A DNA stretch of 64,000 nucleotides from Paenibacillus mucilaginosus 3016 (lineage in GTDB: Bacteria; Bacillota; Bacilli; Paenibacillales; NBRC-103111). Made by a program: the position numbers and the translations under genes. The stretch is from assembly GCF_000250655.1 (NCBI RefSeq), contig NC_016935.1:6280001-6344000 (forward strand), read 5' to 3'. Below are positions 10,276 through 18,821 of the stretch, in pieces; within the stretch, counting starts at the first letter, position 1, and the number at the start of each line of letters is the position of its first letter. The notes below the pieces were generated by a model that saw only the letters and a list, made by a program, of their open reading frames with translations, was not told the origin of the DNA and ran no database searches.

Positions 10276-10860
10276 ATGGGAATGCAGGCCTGCCGCTTGC
10301 CGCTGCCTTACTTCCGCGTCAACGCGTCGCTCCGGATCCTCGACCGGTCAGACGAGGCGGAGCTGCTGTTCCCCGGGGCATCGGAGATGGCCGGGATCAC
10401 GGATGAAGGCTCCCTGGAGAAGCTGCGACGGTTCGTACGGCCCGGCAGCGTCACCCGTCTGGAGCTTAACTTCCTGTGCGGCACGGACCGGCGGCCCCAG
10501 CTCTTCGAGCTGCACCAGCAGTGGGAGGAAGAGAGCGCAGCGGCCCACCTGCTGCTCTGCCCGCTGCAGGACCGGCTTCAGCGCATGCAGGACACGATGG
10601 AGCAGCTGCGCCGGGATCTGCGCCAGCCGGGTGGAGCGGCGCCGCCGGGCCTCCGCCCGCTGAGCGCGGCACCCGCCCGGACTTCCGCCCCCTCCCCCGC
10701 AGCGCCGGGGGCCATCCGCGAGGCGATCCATGCGCTGGAGACCATCGAGGACCTGATCGGCATCATCCGGCCGGACATGACGGAAGCCGGCAAGGACGCG
10801 TATGCGGTTCTGCTGCTGGAGCAGGCCGCCTTAGCCAGAGGTCATCTGGAGCGGCTGTGA
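10276..10860 (+). CDS. Small PAS-like protein co-transcribed with the B12 sensor
   Basis: A 194-aa protein I cannot assign to a named family. The first 90 residues resemble a PAS fold: PYFRVNASLRILDRSDEAELLF, with residues in the usual positions of the first strand and helix. A helical stretch (about 90-120), a Pro/Ala-rich linker (about 120-150) and a final helix (about 150-194) follow. It starts seven bases after the B12 gene stop, so the two are almost certainly one transcript. The start could be the ATG at 10276 or the one at 10282. There is no kinase or DNA-binding motif, so an adaptor role is a guess from context. Confidence 0.6.
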   Translation: MGMQACRLPLPYFRVNASLRILDRSDEAELLFPGASEMAGITDEGSLEKLRRFVRPGSVTRLELNFLCGTDRRPQLFELHQQWEEESAAAHLLLCPLQDRLQRMQDTMEQLRRDLRQPGGAAPPGLRPLSAAPARTSAPSPAAPGAIREAIHALETIEDLIGIIRPDMTEAGKDAYAVLLLEQAALARGHLERL

Positions 10861-10965
10861 GCAGAGCCTGATTCCGGAACCCGGCCTTCGGCCCGGGTCT
10901 TGTCCGGGCGTGCAAAGAGCCCCCTTTTGGATACGAAGAAAACGGAAGATTGGATCAAGCAGCAA

Positions 10966-10999
10966 AAGACCCGAAGCCGGAGGCTTCGGGTCTTCGGGT
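10966..10999 (+). terminator. Terminator after the B12/PAS-like pair
   Basis: AAGACCCGAAGCC and GGCTTCGGGTCTT form a perfect 13-bp stem with a 3-base loop. The following T run is short (CGGGTTTTG). It lies between the plus-strand pair and minus-strand galU and may act on both strands. Confidence 0.7.
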
Positions 11000-11146
11000 T
11001 TTGCATCTTGGGATGAACCGGATATAAAAAAAGAACTACGGCGGATAAGGCCTCAAGCATGACGGAGCCGGCGGTGATTTCCTCCAACCGGGAGCCTCGC
11101 GTATGCTATCTGCTCCCTTGGGGAACCACGGCCTCGGCGCGCTTGG

Positions 11147-12022
11147 CTACCCGTTGATGCGGCGCTGAAGGTACTCGAGCAGCGGTTCCCGCAGCTCCTC
11201 CCGCTGCAGCGCCATCTCAATGGTCGCCTCGATGTAGCCGAGCTTGTCGCCGACGTCGAAGCGCCGTCCCGGGACCGGGAAGGCCGCCATCTGCTGGTAG
11301 CGGTTCAGGATGCGCAGCGCGTCGGTCAGCTGGATCTCTCCGCCGCGGCCCGGCACACTGTCCTCGAGAATGCCGAAGATGTCCGGCGTCAGGATGTAGC
11401 GCCCGATGACCGCGAGATTCGACGGAGCGGCATCCCTCTCCGGCTTCTCCACGAGATCCTCGATCGGGCGCCAGGCGGCTGCCCCCTGACCGCCGGAAGC
11501 CGGCGAGATGATACCGTACTTGTCGACCTCATCCCACGGCACTTCCTGACAGCCGATGACCGAGGCGTGAGTTTGCTCATGCAGGTCCATCATCTGCTTC
11601 AAGCACGGCGGCTCCGACTGGATGATATCGTCGCCGAGGAGCACGGCGAACGGCTCGTCGCCGATGAATTTGCGGGCGCAGAGCACGGCATGCCCGAGCC
11701 CGAGCGGCTGCTTCTGGCGGATATAGTGGACATCCGCCAGATTCGATACGGACTGCACGAGCTCCAGCAGCTCGTCCTTGCCGTTCATCTCCAGCAGCGT
11801 CTCCAGCTCCGCCGACTTGTCGAAATGGTCCTCGATCGCCCGTTTGTTGCGGCCGGTGATGATCATGATATCCTCAATCCCCGACGCCATCGCTTCCTCT
11901 ACGATATATTGAATCGCCGGCTTGTCGACGATCGGCAGCATCTCCTTGGGCTGCGCCTTCGTTGCCGGCAGGAAGCGGGTGCCGAGACCCGCGGCCGGTA
12001 TGATTGCTTTTCGGACTCTCAT
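11147..12022 (-). CDS. galU: UTP-glucose-1-phosphate uridylyltransferase
   Basis: A 291-aa nucleotidyltransferase that makes UDP-glucose for cell-wall polymers and glycolipids. The N-terminal nucleotide-binding signature AAGLGTRFLPATKAQPKEMLPI, the KPAIQYIVEEA segment, and the later VEKP motif match GalU/GtaB over the full family length. Its ATG overlaps the stop of the upstream PHP gene as ATGA once that gene's frameshift is corrected, so the two are probably translationally coupled. A GAGGAG site lies upstream within the PHP gene. Confidence 0.95.
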   Translation of the reverse strand: MRVRKAIIPAAGLGTRFLPATKAQPKEMLPIVDKPAIQYIVEEAMASGIEDIMIITGRNKRAIEDHFDKSAELETLLEMNGKDELLELVQSVSNLADVHYIRQKQPLGLGHAVLCARKFIGDEPFAVLLGDDIIQSEPPCLKQMMDLHEQTHASVIGCQEVPWDEVDKYGIISPASGGQGAAAWRPIEDLVEKPERDAAPSNLAVIGRYILTPDIFGILEDSVPGRGGEIQLTDALRILNRYQQMAAFPVPGRRFDVGDKLGYIEATIEMALQREELREPLLEYLQRRING

Positions 12023-12871
12023 GCTGTCGTTTCTCCTCTTCTGTTGTATAACTCAGTGACCACCTCAGCAGAAATCCGTCTGGCCCCCACCGGCGCATGG
12101 AAGACCACCCCGCCGCGCTCTCCATGGTAGTCGGAGCCAGCCGTCACAAGCAGGCCGTGCCTCTTCGCCAGCGCTTCATAATGCGCTTCCTGCTCCGGCG
12201 TATGGTCGGCGTGGTAAGCTTCCACGCCGGCCAGCCCCTCGGCCGCCAGCTCGGCGATCAGCCCGTCCTGGCTGTACAGGCCCGGGTGGGCCAGCACCGG
12301 GGCGCCCCCGGCCTCCCGGATCCAGCGCACGGCCTCGGCCGGCGTGATCCGCGGCGGGTTGACATAGGCCGCGGCGCCCTTGGCCAGGTAGCGGTCGAAG
12401 GCTTCCGCCATGTTCGCCACGTACCCCTTGCGCACCAGAGCGTCCGCAATATGCGGCCGTCCCACCGTATCCCCTTCCCGCTTCAGCGAACGGACGGACT
12501 CCAGCACATCCTCCATCGTCACTTCGAGACCCTGCGCCTGCAGCTTCTCGATGATCATCCCGTTGCGCCGGTCGCGCACCTCGCGGAGCCCCCGCGAGGC
12601 GTTCGAGGAAGCGCTCGTTCTTGTAATCGATCCAGTAGCCGAGCACATGGATATCCTCACCGGCACTTACCGTGCTGATCTCCACGCCGGGTACGACCGT
12701 GATCCCGTGCGTACGGCCCGCCTCCAGCGCTTCTTCCAGACCGCCCACCGTATCGTGGTCGGTGATGGCGACGGCGGAAAGCCCCGCCTCAGCCGCCAGG
12801 CGCACATTATCGGCCGGCGGCCGCGTGCCGTCGGATGCGAGCGTATGTGTATGCAGATCGGCGTATGCCAT
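12019..12871 (-). CDS. PHP-domain phosphoesterase (frameshifted in this sequence)
   Basis: A PHP-superfamily metal-dependent phosphoesterase, close to RNase AM/TrpH-type nucleotide phosphatases. The metal motif DLHTHTLASDGT begins the protein, followed by ITDHDTVGG and GVEIST; the second half shows VLAHPGL and AGSDYHG. The two halves lie in different frames. The switch is at the C5 run 12589-12593, where one base too many would break ERLAGLREVRDRRNG. Removing one base gives a normal protein of about 283 aa whose stop overlaps the galU start. The start at 12871 (MAYADLHTHT) follows AAGGGGG. Probably a sequence error rather than a pseudogene. Confidence 0.85.
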
Positions 12872-12968
12872 GCTGCCGTTTCCCCCTTTTTGCATCGTCG
12901 TCATGAATACAGCGATGGACCCGGATCCACGTTCATTGATGTTTCGTTCCCATCCGTACCGGAGCTTC

Positions 12969-13881
12969 TTACAGCCACTGGCTGAGATCGCGCTCTCTCA
13001 GGAAGCTGAGGAAGGTCACCGCCGAGATCGGCAGCAGCGTCGAACTGAGGTAGATGGCATGGAAGCTTCGGGCGAACGAGACGCCCTCCACCTGCTTGGC
13101 GACGAGCACGCCGAGCGCGGTCTCGTGCTTCACCGAAGACTGGGAGATCACCGAGATGCCGAGACCCGCTTCGACGGCGGACTTCACCGCTCCCGTGCTT
13201 CCGAGCTCCATCACGATCTTCAGCGAACTGAGGTCGCAGCCCGCACGCGCCAGCTCCTCCTCCATCACCCGCCGGGTCCCCGAGCCCTGTTCCCGGAGCA
13301 CGAAGGGGTACGGGAGCAGATCCTGCACCCCGATAGTCTCCTGGCCCGCCAGGGGGTGGTTCTTGGGTACGATGAGGGTCAGCTCGTCGCTCAGCACCGG
13401 CTCCGTATGGACATCCGGGTGATGCACCTCCGCTTCGACCAGGCCGAATGTCAGCTGGTGATTCAGCACATCCTCGAGAATCTGCTTCGTGTTGATGACT
13501 TTCATTCGATACCGAGATATTCGGGAACTCCTGCGAGAACGGGCCGAGCAGCCGCGGCAGCACGTACTCCCCCACAGTCAGCGAGGCGCCGAGATGAAGG
13601 CGGCCTTCGAGCATATGCGTGAACCGGGCCATGCCCGCGTCGGTCTCCTTCATGAGCGAGATGCTCCGGGAAGCGAAGGGCAGCAGCGCCCTTCCCGCTT
13701 CCGTCAGCTCCACCCGCTTCGTCGAGCGGACGAAGAGCTTCGTCCCGAAATAATCCTCAAGGGACTGCACCTGCATGGTGACGGCCGGCTGCGTCATGTG
13801 CAGCGCCTGGGCCGCATGGGAGAAGCTCCCCTTCTCCGCAACCGTGTGAAATATATGCAGTTGGTGAAAATTAAGCGCCAT
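12969..13881 (-). CDS. LysR-family transcriptional regulator (frameshifted in this sequence)
   Basis: A LysR-type regulator of about 303 aa, similar in style to CysL/YtlI regulators of Bacilli, but the target is unknown. The N-terminal winged HTH is clear (LHIFHTVAEKGSFSHAAQAL, MTQPAVTMQVQSLE). The effector-binding half (LPYPFVLREQGSGTRRVME) continues in another frame. The switch lies around 13505-13515, where deleting one base joins FPNISV to MKVINTKQILED. The start at 13881 (MALNFHQLH) has GGAGG eight bases upstream. The usual divergent target gene is not evident: the flanking PHP gene is in the same direction. Confidence 0.85.
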
Positions 13882-14040
13882 AACAGACATCCTCCGCTTG
13901 CTTGGTTTCCCCATTATAGCAAAAAACAAAGAGGCATGCCGGAAATCTCGGCACACCCCCTGAAGCTCCTAGTCCACCCGAACACGCGATGCCTGCTCCC
14001 CCTGCATGCTGGCCCCCGCCGCCGGACTTCGGCGCCCCTC

Positions 14041-14481
14041 TTATTTGCGTTTGCGGCTGTTCTTGATGAGCGTCATTCTTCTCGAATGCCGCAGCCATGA
14101 GTAATAGGATCGAAGATCCCTAAGTTCCATCGTTTCGGACATGCGCCCGAGGAACGTCACGACGATCATCTTGTATCTCGGCGGGGCCCCCAAGGGGAGA
14201 TCCTGCACGACTGGGGCGAACTCCGCCACCATAACGAGATCGTCATCGATCAAAAACACGTCCTCTTCATTCTTGTAGTACGTACGGATGCTGTCTGACT
14301 TCAGCTTATTCCACAAGAAGGCGGTAATATCGTGAAACCCGGTTTTTTCGGTCTCGACGCGGTCTGCCCAGCGGCTGCGTGCATGGTGAGTGACAACAAT
14401 ATCGGAGATTGGTCTGCCGCCGAGCACCGATGCAGTGCCCATGCTTTTTCTTTCCCGGCCGTTGAAACTGCTCCCTTGCAC
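14041..14481 (-). CDS. Conserved hypothetical protein
   Basis: A 146-aa protein I do not recognise. It is basic at the C-terminus (ending KNSRKRK), with predicted strands (DIVVTHHARSRW, DVFLIDDDLVMVAEF, YKMIVVTFLG) and no membrane segment or cysteines. The HHARSRW motif followed by an acidic strand vaguely recalls small RNA-interacting or nuclease-like folds, but this is not enough for a call. The GTG start at 14481 has AAGAGGG seven bases upstream. An internal ATG at 14442 (MGTASVLGG) is an alternative. Confidence 0.55.
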   Translation of the reverse strand: MQGSSFNGRERKSMGTASVLGGRPISDIVVTHHARSRWADRVETEKTGFHDITAFLWNKLKSDSIRTYYKNEEDVFLIDDDLVMVAEFAPVVQDLPLGAPPRYKMIVVTFLGRMSETMELRDLRSYYSWLRHSRRMTLIKNSRKRK

Positions 14482-14859
14482 ATCACAACCCTCTTCCTAG
14501 GAAAATGGTCCATTCGTACTATGTACACGAAATGTTCCTTACATCCATTTTACTCCATTCCCATAGATAATCAAATAAAAAAAACTTTAGAAAGGAGGGC
14601 GGGCGAAATTTATGAAAAGGCTGCCAATCAAGCAGCGGCGGGGAATTCAAAACCAAAGGCACCGCAAAATCCGGCGCTGCGGAAACGACAAAAAGGCTTC
14701 TGGGTCAGAAGCCGTTCATTCGACACCTTACTACAGAATTTCGTCCGTCTTCGGCAAGGCCCGGGACGCAGCACCCTCCTCCGGTCGAATCGTATACTGT
14801 ACAATCCCGGATAAAGGATGCCGCATGATCCCGCGGGAGCCGTCCGGAGCTCCCTCCCG
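14482..14859. other. Mostly non-coding interval
   Basis: 378 bp between the hypothetical gene and ylbG. It contains a perfect 8-bp stem-loop at about 14695-14712 (GGCTTCTG / CAGAAGCC). A plus-strand open frame at 14612-14872 has an AGGAGG 13 bases before its ATG, but its composition and lack of recognisable family make it doubtful. Confidence 0.4.
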
Positions 14860-15126
14860 TTACAAGGTGTAGAATCTTGTTTTGTCAGGAATATTACTGT
14901 TATACTCAGTTTTGATCTCGTTGCGGTAGGAACGCTCCACCTTCTTGACGAAAGGCAGCCGCTGCAGCTGCTTCATGGTCTCTTCCAGCCGGTCCGCATA
15001 AGTATACATGGCGGCGTAATGAAGCTTCTTAGAGATATAATGGACGCTGCCGTACTTCTCCAGCTGCTTGCCGGCCGCCTTGAGATCACTGAACCAGACG
15101 ATGATTCCGGTACGTTCGGTAAACAT
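14860..15126 (-). CDS. ylbG: YlbG-family protein (DUF2129)
   Basis: An 88-aa small cytosolic protein of the YlbG family, function unknown, usually beside ylbF in Bacilli. It starts MFTERTGIIVWFSDLKAA and carries the typical KYGSVHYISKKLHYA, VKKVERSYR and KTEY segments. The ATG at 15126 fits the family start; the longer upstream reading frame does not. Here ylbG and ylbF (ricF) are separated by an asparaginase gene on the opposite strand. Confidence 0.9.
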   Translation of the reverse strand: MFTERTGIIVWFSDLKAAGKQLEKYGSVHYISKKLHYAAMYTYADRLEETMKQLQRLPFVKKVERSYRNEIKTEYNSNIPDKTRFYTL

Positions 15127-15218
15127 GGATCCAACCTTCTTTCTGACGTAATGGAATCGATGAATGACAAGAATGCCATGCGTATGAGATGCAATGCGAA
15201 AGGATAGTGAATGCAAGA

Positions 15219-16244
15219 ATGCCGCTGCAAGAGCACCATTCGGAAAAATTGATCGAAGTCACCCGCGGACCTCTCACCGAGAGCGTGCACGCCGGCCACC
15301 TGGCCGTGGTCGATACGGCAGGCACCCTGATCGCCTCGGCCGGCAGCCCCGGCTATTACACGTATGCCCGATCGGCCGCCAAGCTGCTGCAGGCGATTCC
15401 TCTCGTAGAGTCCGGCGGAGCCGAAAGGCTCGGGCTGACCGAAGCGGAAACCGCGCTCTGCTGCGCCTCGCACGGCGGCGAGCCCCGGCACACCGAGACC
15501 GCCCGAAGCCTTCTTGCGAAAGCAGGATGCGATGAAAGCGCTCTATGCTGCGGCCCGCAGGAGCCGATGTTCGCACCGGCCGCGGATATGCTAAAGGCCG
15601 GCGGACAGCCGGCCACCGCCCTGCACAACAACTGCTCGGGCAAACACGCCGGCATGCTGGCTCTTGCGCAGATTATGGGTGTATCTATACATCAGTATAC
15701 CGATCCCGGGCATCCTGTCCAGCAAAAGATGCTGGCCGCTGTAGCCGACATGTGCGGGGTGCCGCAGAGCGGCATCACCCTCGGCATCGACGGCTGCGGC
15801 GTTCCCGTATTCGGCATGCCGATCTCGGCGCTGGCGCTGGCTTACGCCCGCCTGGGCAGCCCCGCCGGCCTGCCGGAGCAGCGGGCCGAAGCGTGCCGCC
15901 GGATCGTGGACAGCATCCGGCACCAGCCCTATTATGTAGCCGGAACCGCCCGCTTCGATACGGCGCTGGTGGAAGCCACCGGCGGGCGGATCATCGGCAA
16001 ATTCGGCGCGGAGGGCGTCTATGCCGCCTCGATCCCCGAGCTCGGCCTGGGCCTGGCCCTCAAGATCGAAGACGGCGCCGAGCGCGCCATCTATCCGGCG
16101 GCGGCCGAAGCGCTGCTCCAGCTTGGGGCTCTGCGCCCGGAAGAAGCGGAGAAGCTTGCGGCCTTCCGCCGGCCGCCGGTATATAACCGGCGCGGTGACA
16201 CGGTCGGCGAGATCCGCCCGGTCTTCACCCTTACCCGGCACTAA
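15219..16244 (+). CDS. L-asparaginase II-type (thermolabile family)
   Basis: About 341 aa, asparaginase of the Rhizobium etli type (AsnA / DUF1116-independent 'asparaginase II'), which hydrolyses L-asparagine to aspartate and ammonia. It is unrelated to the AnsA/AnsB fold. Characteristic segments include HLAVVDTAG, YYTYARSAAKLLQAIP, CCASHGGEPRH, NNCSGKHAGMLA, HPVQQKML, GIDGCGVPVFGMP and GTARFDTAL. There is no signal peptide, so it is cytosolic. The start is uncertain: ATG 15219 has AAAGGA at a long distance, and upstream in-frame ATG 15189 lacks a site. It ends nine bases before the convergent ricF stop. Confidence 0.85.
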   Translation: MPLQEHHSEKLIEVTRGPLTESVHAGHLAVVDTAGTLIASAGSPGYYTYARSAAKLLQAIPLVESGGAERLGLTEAETALCCASHGGEPRHTETARSLLAKAGCDESALCCGPQEPMFAPAADMLKAGGQPATALHNNCSGKHAGMLALAQIMGVSIHQYTDPGHPVQQKMLAAVADMCGVPQSGITLGIDGCGVPVFGMPISALALAYARLGSPAGLPEQRAEACRRIVDSIRHQPYYVAGTARFDTALVEATGGRIIGKFGAEGVYAASIPELGLGLALKIEDGAERAIYPAAAEALLQLGALRPEEAEKLAAFRRPPVYNRRGDTVGEIRPVFTLTRH

Positions 16245-16253
16245 GCCTGCTTT

Positions 16254-16700
16254 TTAGCCGCACTTGCCGCTGCAGCTTCCGCCGGAAGAGCAGCCGCCGG
16301 TGCTGGCCAGCGGGTCGTTGGACGGTACCTTGATCGTATCCGATACGGACCGGGCGATGATCTCCGACACCTCGTAGAGCAGCTCGTCCAGCCTCCGTTC
16401 CGCTTCCATGAAGCGGCGGACCGACTCCACGGCTTCCAGCCGCGCCTGCACCTCTTTGACCGCATCCAGCGCTTCGTGATAGTTCGGGTGGTAGTGTCCG
16501 AACCGTTCGCATTCCTCGAAGCGCTCTTTGCGCTTCGCAAATTCCTTCACAAACTCCCGCACCTGCAGGTCCGCGTCCTTGCGTTCTTTCCAATATAGAT
16601 ATTCCGCCGTCTCGGCGGACTGTTTGATGTAATCTGCCAGCTCGTACGATCCGAGCAGAAGCGCCGACATGTCCAGCGTTTGCGGTTCCATGATAGCCAT
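16254..16700 (-). CDS. ricF: YlbF/RicF-family regulator with cysteine-rich tail
   Basis: A 148-aa YlbF-family protein. In B. subtilis RicF forms a complex with RicA and RicT that carries Fe-S clusters and promotes RNase Y-dependent mRNA maturation, biofilm formation and sporulation. The helical core (ADYIKQSAETAEYL, VREFVKEFAKRKE, HPNYHEALDAVKEVQ) fits the family. The C-terminus is glycine/serine-rich with three cysteines (CSSGGSCSGKC), the expected Fe-S ligands. The ATG at 16700 is preceded by AGGA. The gene lies downstream of the XPB helicase pair. Confidence 0.88.
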   Translation of the reverse strand: MAIMEPQTLDMSALLLGSYELADYIKQSAETAEYLYWKERKDADLQVREFVKEFAKRKERFEECERFGHYHPNYHEALDAVKEVQARLEAVESVRRFMEAERRLDELLYEVSEIIARSVSDTIKVPSNDPLASTGGCSSGGSCSGKCG

Positions 16701-16787
16701 AATGGGAATTCCTGCCTCTCCCCCCGCATGGTATCAGATGGCGGGGTCAAGTCCATTATACCATATTCGCCGCGCGCCTGCCTCACG

Positions 16788-18821
16788 CTAAAATTTATCA
16801 TTGATCCCCGGCAGAATCAGCTTCATCTCCTGCCATTCGCCTTCGAGCAGTCGGATCTCTTCGCTCACCCGGCTTCCACCCGCCGCCCCTTCGCCGGGCT
16901 CTGTGCCGTAGCCGGTGACGCTCCACGTGCCCCGGGTTTCCTGCATCTTGCGCGGCACAAGCTTCACGTCCGTGCCCTTCAGCCGCAGCTGGAGCGCGGT
17001 CTTCAGCTCGATCGCCTTCTCCACCATCTCCCGCCGGGTTGAGCTGTGATAGGTCCGGTAGTCCCGGAGCCAGCCGGCCGGGATCTCCCCGAGTCTCGGA
17101 TACAGATCGGGGGTCTCCGGCACGCTGCCCTCCATCTGGAAGCAGGCCACCGAATGCCGCGAATAGATCAATCCCTTGTCCGAGCCTGCCGCTTCCAAAG
17201 ATGCCCAGACGCTGCGGGCATCCTGTGCGGAAGCCGGCTCGAGCTTCGGATACCTTCTCTGCTCCTCTTCGCCGCTGCCTTGGGGCAGGCCGGCCATGAA
17301 GCCCGCCTTCTCGAGCAGCGCCGAGAACCCCTTCAGCTCCCCGGCCTCGACGATAAAGTCCTTCGCCCCCGCGCTCTCCACCAGATAACGCCCGGCGCCC
17401 GGAAGCTTCGCCACCGCCTCCGCCGTCTCCTTATCCGCACAGCGCAGGAGCACCGCCTGGACGAACCGGGTCCGGCCGAAGGGCTTCGCCCACTGCTGCA
17501 GCGTATGCTCCACGTTCTCGGGAAGGCCGTACATCGCATGCGCCCGCAGAAAAGAGCAGATCTCATCGGCTGTGCGGCCGTGCTCCAGCGCCCGGCGGAC
17601 CGACTGCCGGCTCAGCTTGTAGAGGCTGACGTGGTCCGCGGACGCCAGGTCGGACAGGCAGGCGAGCTCCCAGCGCACCGCCTGGGAGACGTCCGGCGGC
17701 ACCAGAATGTCGAAGTCCGGCTGAACCATGAACTGCCCTTCCTCGGTGTCCGGCATGGCCTCCCCGCCGCCCTCCCAAGGCTGCGCGGTCCAGCGGTAGA
17801 CCGTCAGACCCGCCGGCGTCCGGCCTTCTTCCAGCCAGCCGAACGCCGTCAGCGGCGCGACCCACTGGCCGCGGAGACGCTCCGCCAGCTCCGCTGCGCT
17901 CTCGCCCCCTCCGGCCAGCCCGTTGTCCTGCAGCACCGAGATGACGGCTTCGGCCGGGAACCAGACGCCCTCCGGCACCTTCTCGAGCAGCCGGACCGCA
18001 TGCTGCAGCGGGGCCCCGCCGGGCAGCGCCAGCCCCTGCCACAAGCCGTAGAGCACGCGGTCCTGCTCCGCTCCCGGCAGCGCCAGCCAGCTCTGCAGCC
18101 CTTCGGTCCGAAGAATGAGCTCTTCGTCCCCCTGGACCAGCAGCCCGAGGCGCAGCGCCAGATCGAGAAGTACGGCCAGCTCGAGCGGATAAGTATCGCC
18201 GTAAGCGTACTTCAGACCGGCGCCCGCAAGCCTGCCCGGCTCGAAGCGGATACCCTCCGCCAGCTTCGCGATCTGCTTCTTGTGCAGCGTCCCGTGCTTG
18301 GTGAGCTTCAGGCCCTGCTGGGCCGCGGCGGCCAGTACGCCGAAGAGCTCTCCTCCGAGCCCCACTCCGCTGCCCCCAAGGCCATCGGCATCCGCGAACA
18401 GCGCGCCCTGTCCGAGCCCTTCCGGCAGCCCGGGAAACAGCACATCCTGCCACATCGCAAAGCCGTCCGACGGCAGCAGGTACGTATGCTCGCCCCAGGT
18501 TTTGCGGAACGCGAACACGAGGCCCCGGCGCAGCAGGCCGGCAAGCCCCGCCCGGGCTTCCGCCCCGGAGAGATGGCCGGGCAGGGCCCGCTCCAGCGCG
18601 CCGGCATCGAAGGGCTCGCAGGCCGCCCGGCGGACGACCGCGTGCAGCACCTCCCGCTCGGCGGCCCCTAGCCGGTTGTATACGGTCTCCATCACGACCT
18701 TGTCCGTCCAGAGCTCCTCGAGCGTCATGCCTCGGCGGAGCCAGGGGGCGTAGACCGTCTCCCGCTCCATCCGGGCCCGGAGCTCTCTGGGCATCCGGGC
18801 AGCCAGTTCCGCCACCTTCAT
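16788..18821 (-). CDS. Helicase-associated (XPB partner) protein
   Basis: A 677-aa protein of the 'helicase-associated / Helicase_C_3' type that accompanies bacterial XPB helicases. It has no Walker A motif. Repeated winged-helix-like segments are seen across the N-terminal 350 residues (TVYNRLGAAEREVLHAVV, LSGAEARAGLAGLLRRGLVF). A conserved block FMVQPDFDILVPPDVS lies around 360-375, followed by the LYKLSRQSVRRALEHG segment. Its ATG overlaps the stop of the upstream XPB gene by 4 bp (ATGA), implying coupled expression and a complex. The function is inferred from pairing. Confidence 0.8.
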   Translation of the reverse strand: MKVAELAARMPRELRARMERETVYAPWLRRGMTLEELWTDKVVMETVYNRLGAAEREVLHAVVRRAACEPFDAGALERALPGHLSGAEARAGLAGLLRRGLVFAFRKTWGEHTYLLPSDGFAMWQDVLFPGLPEGLGQGALFADADGLGGSGVGLGGELFGVLAAAAQQGLKLTKHGTLHKKQIAKLAEGIRFEPGRLAGAGLKYAYGDTYPLELAVLLDLALRLGLLVQGDEELILRTEGLQSWLALPGAEQDRVLYGLWQGLALPGGAPLQHAVRLLEKVPEGVWFPAEAVISVLQDNGLAGGGESAAELAERLRGQWVAPLTAFGWLEEGRTPAGLTVYRWTAQPWEGGGEAMPDTEEGQFMVQPDFDILVPPDVSQAVRWELACLSDLASADHVSLYKLSRQSVRRALEHGRTADEICSFLRAHAMYGLPENVEHTLQQWAKPFGRTRFVQAVLLRCADKETAEAVAKLPGAGRYLVESAGAKDFIVEAGELKGFSALLEKAGFMAGLPQGSGEEEQRRYPKLEPASAQDARSVWASLEAAGSDKGLIYSRHSVACFQMEGSVPETPDLYPRLGEIPAGWLRDYRTYHSSTRREMVEKAIELKTALQLRLKGTDVKLVPRKMQETRGTWSVTGYGTEPGEGAAGGSRVSEEIRLLEGEWQEMKLILPGINDKF

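Noticed and set aside
14612-14872. Plus-strand 86-codon frame with AGGAGG upstream
   Set aside because: The Shine-Dalgarno spacing is 13 bases, the sequence is basic and low-similarity, and it overlaps the end of ylbG. Not convincing as a gene.
17046-18671. 541-codon plus-strand frame opposite the XPB partner gene
   Set aside because: Low-information composition and no start signal, while the minus-strand gene has a 4-bp overlap with XPB and conserved blocks.
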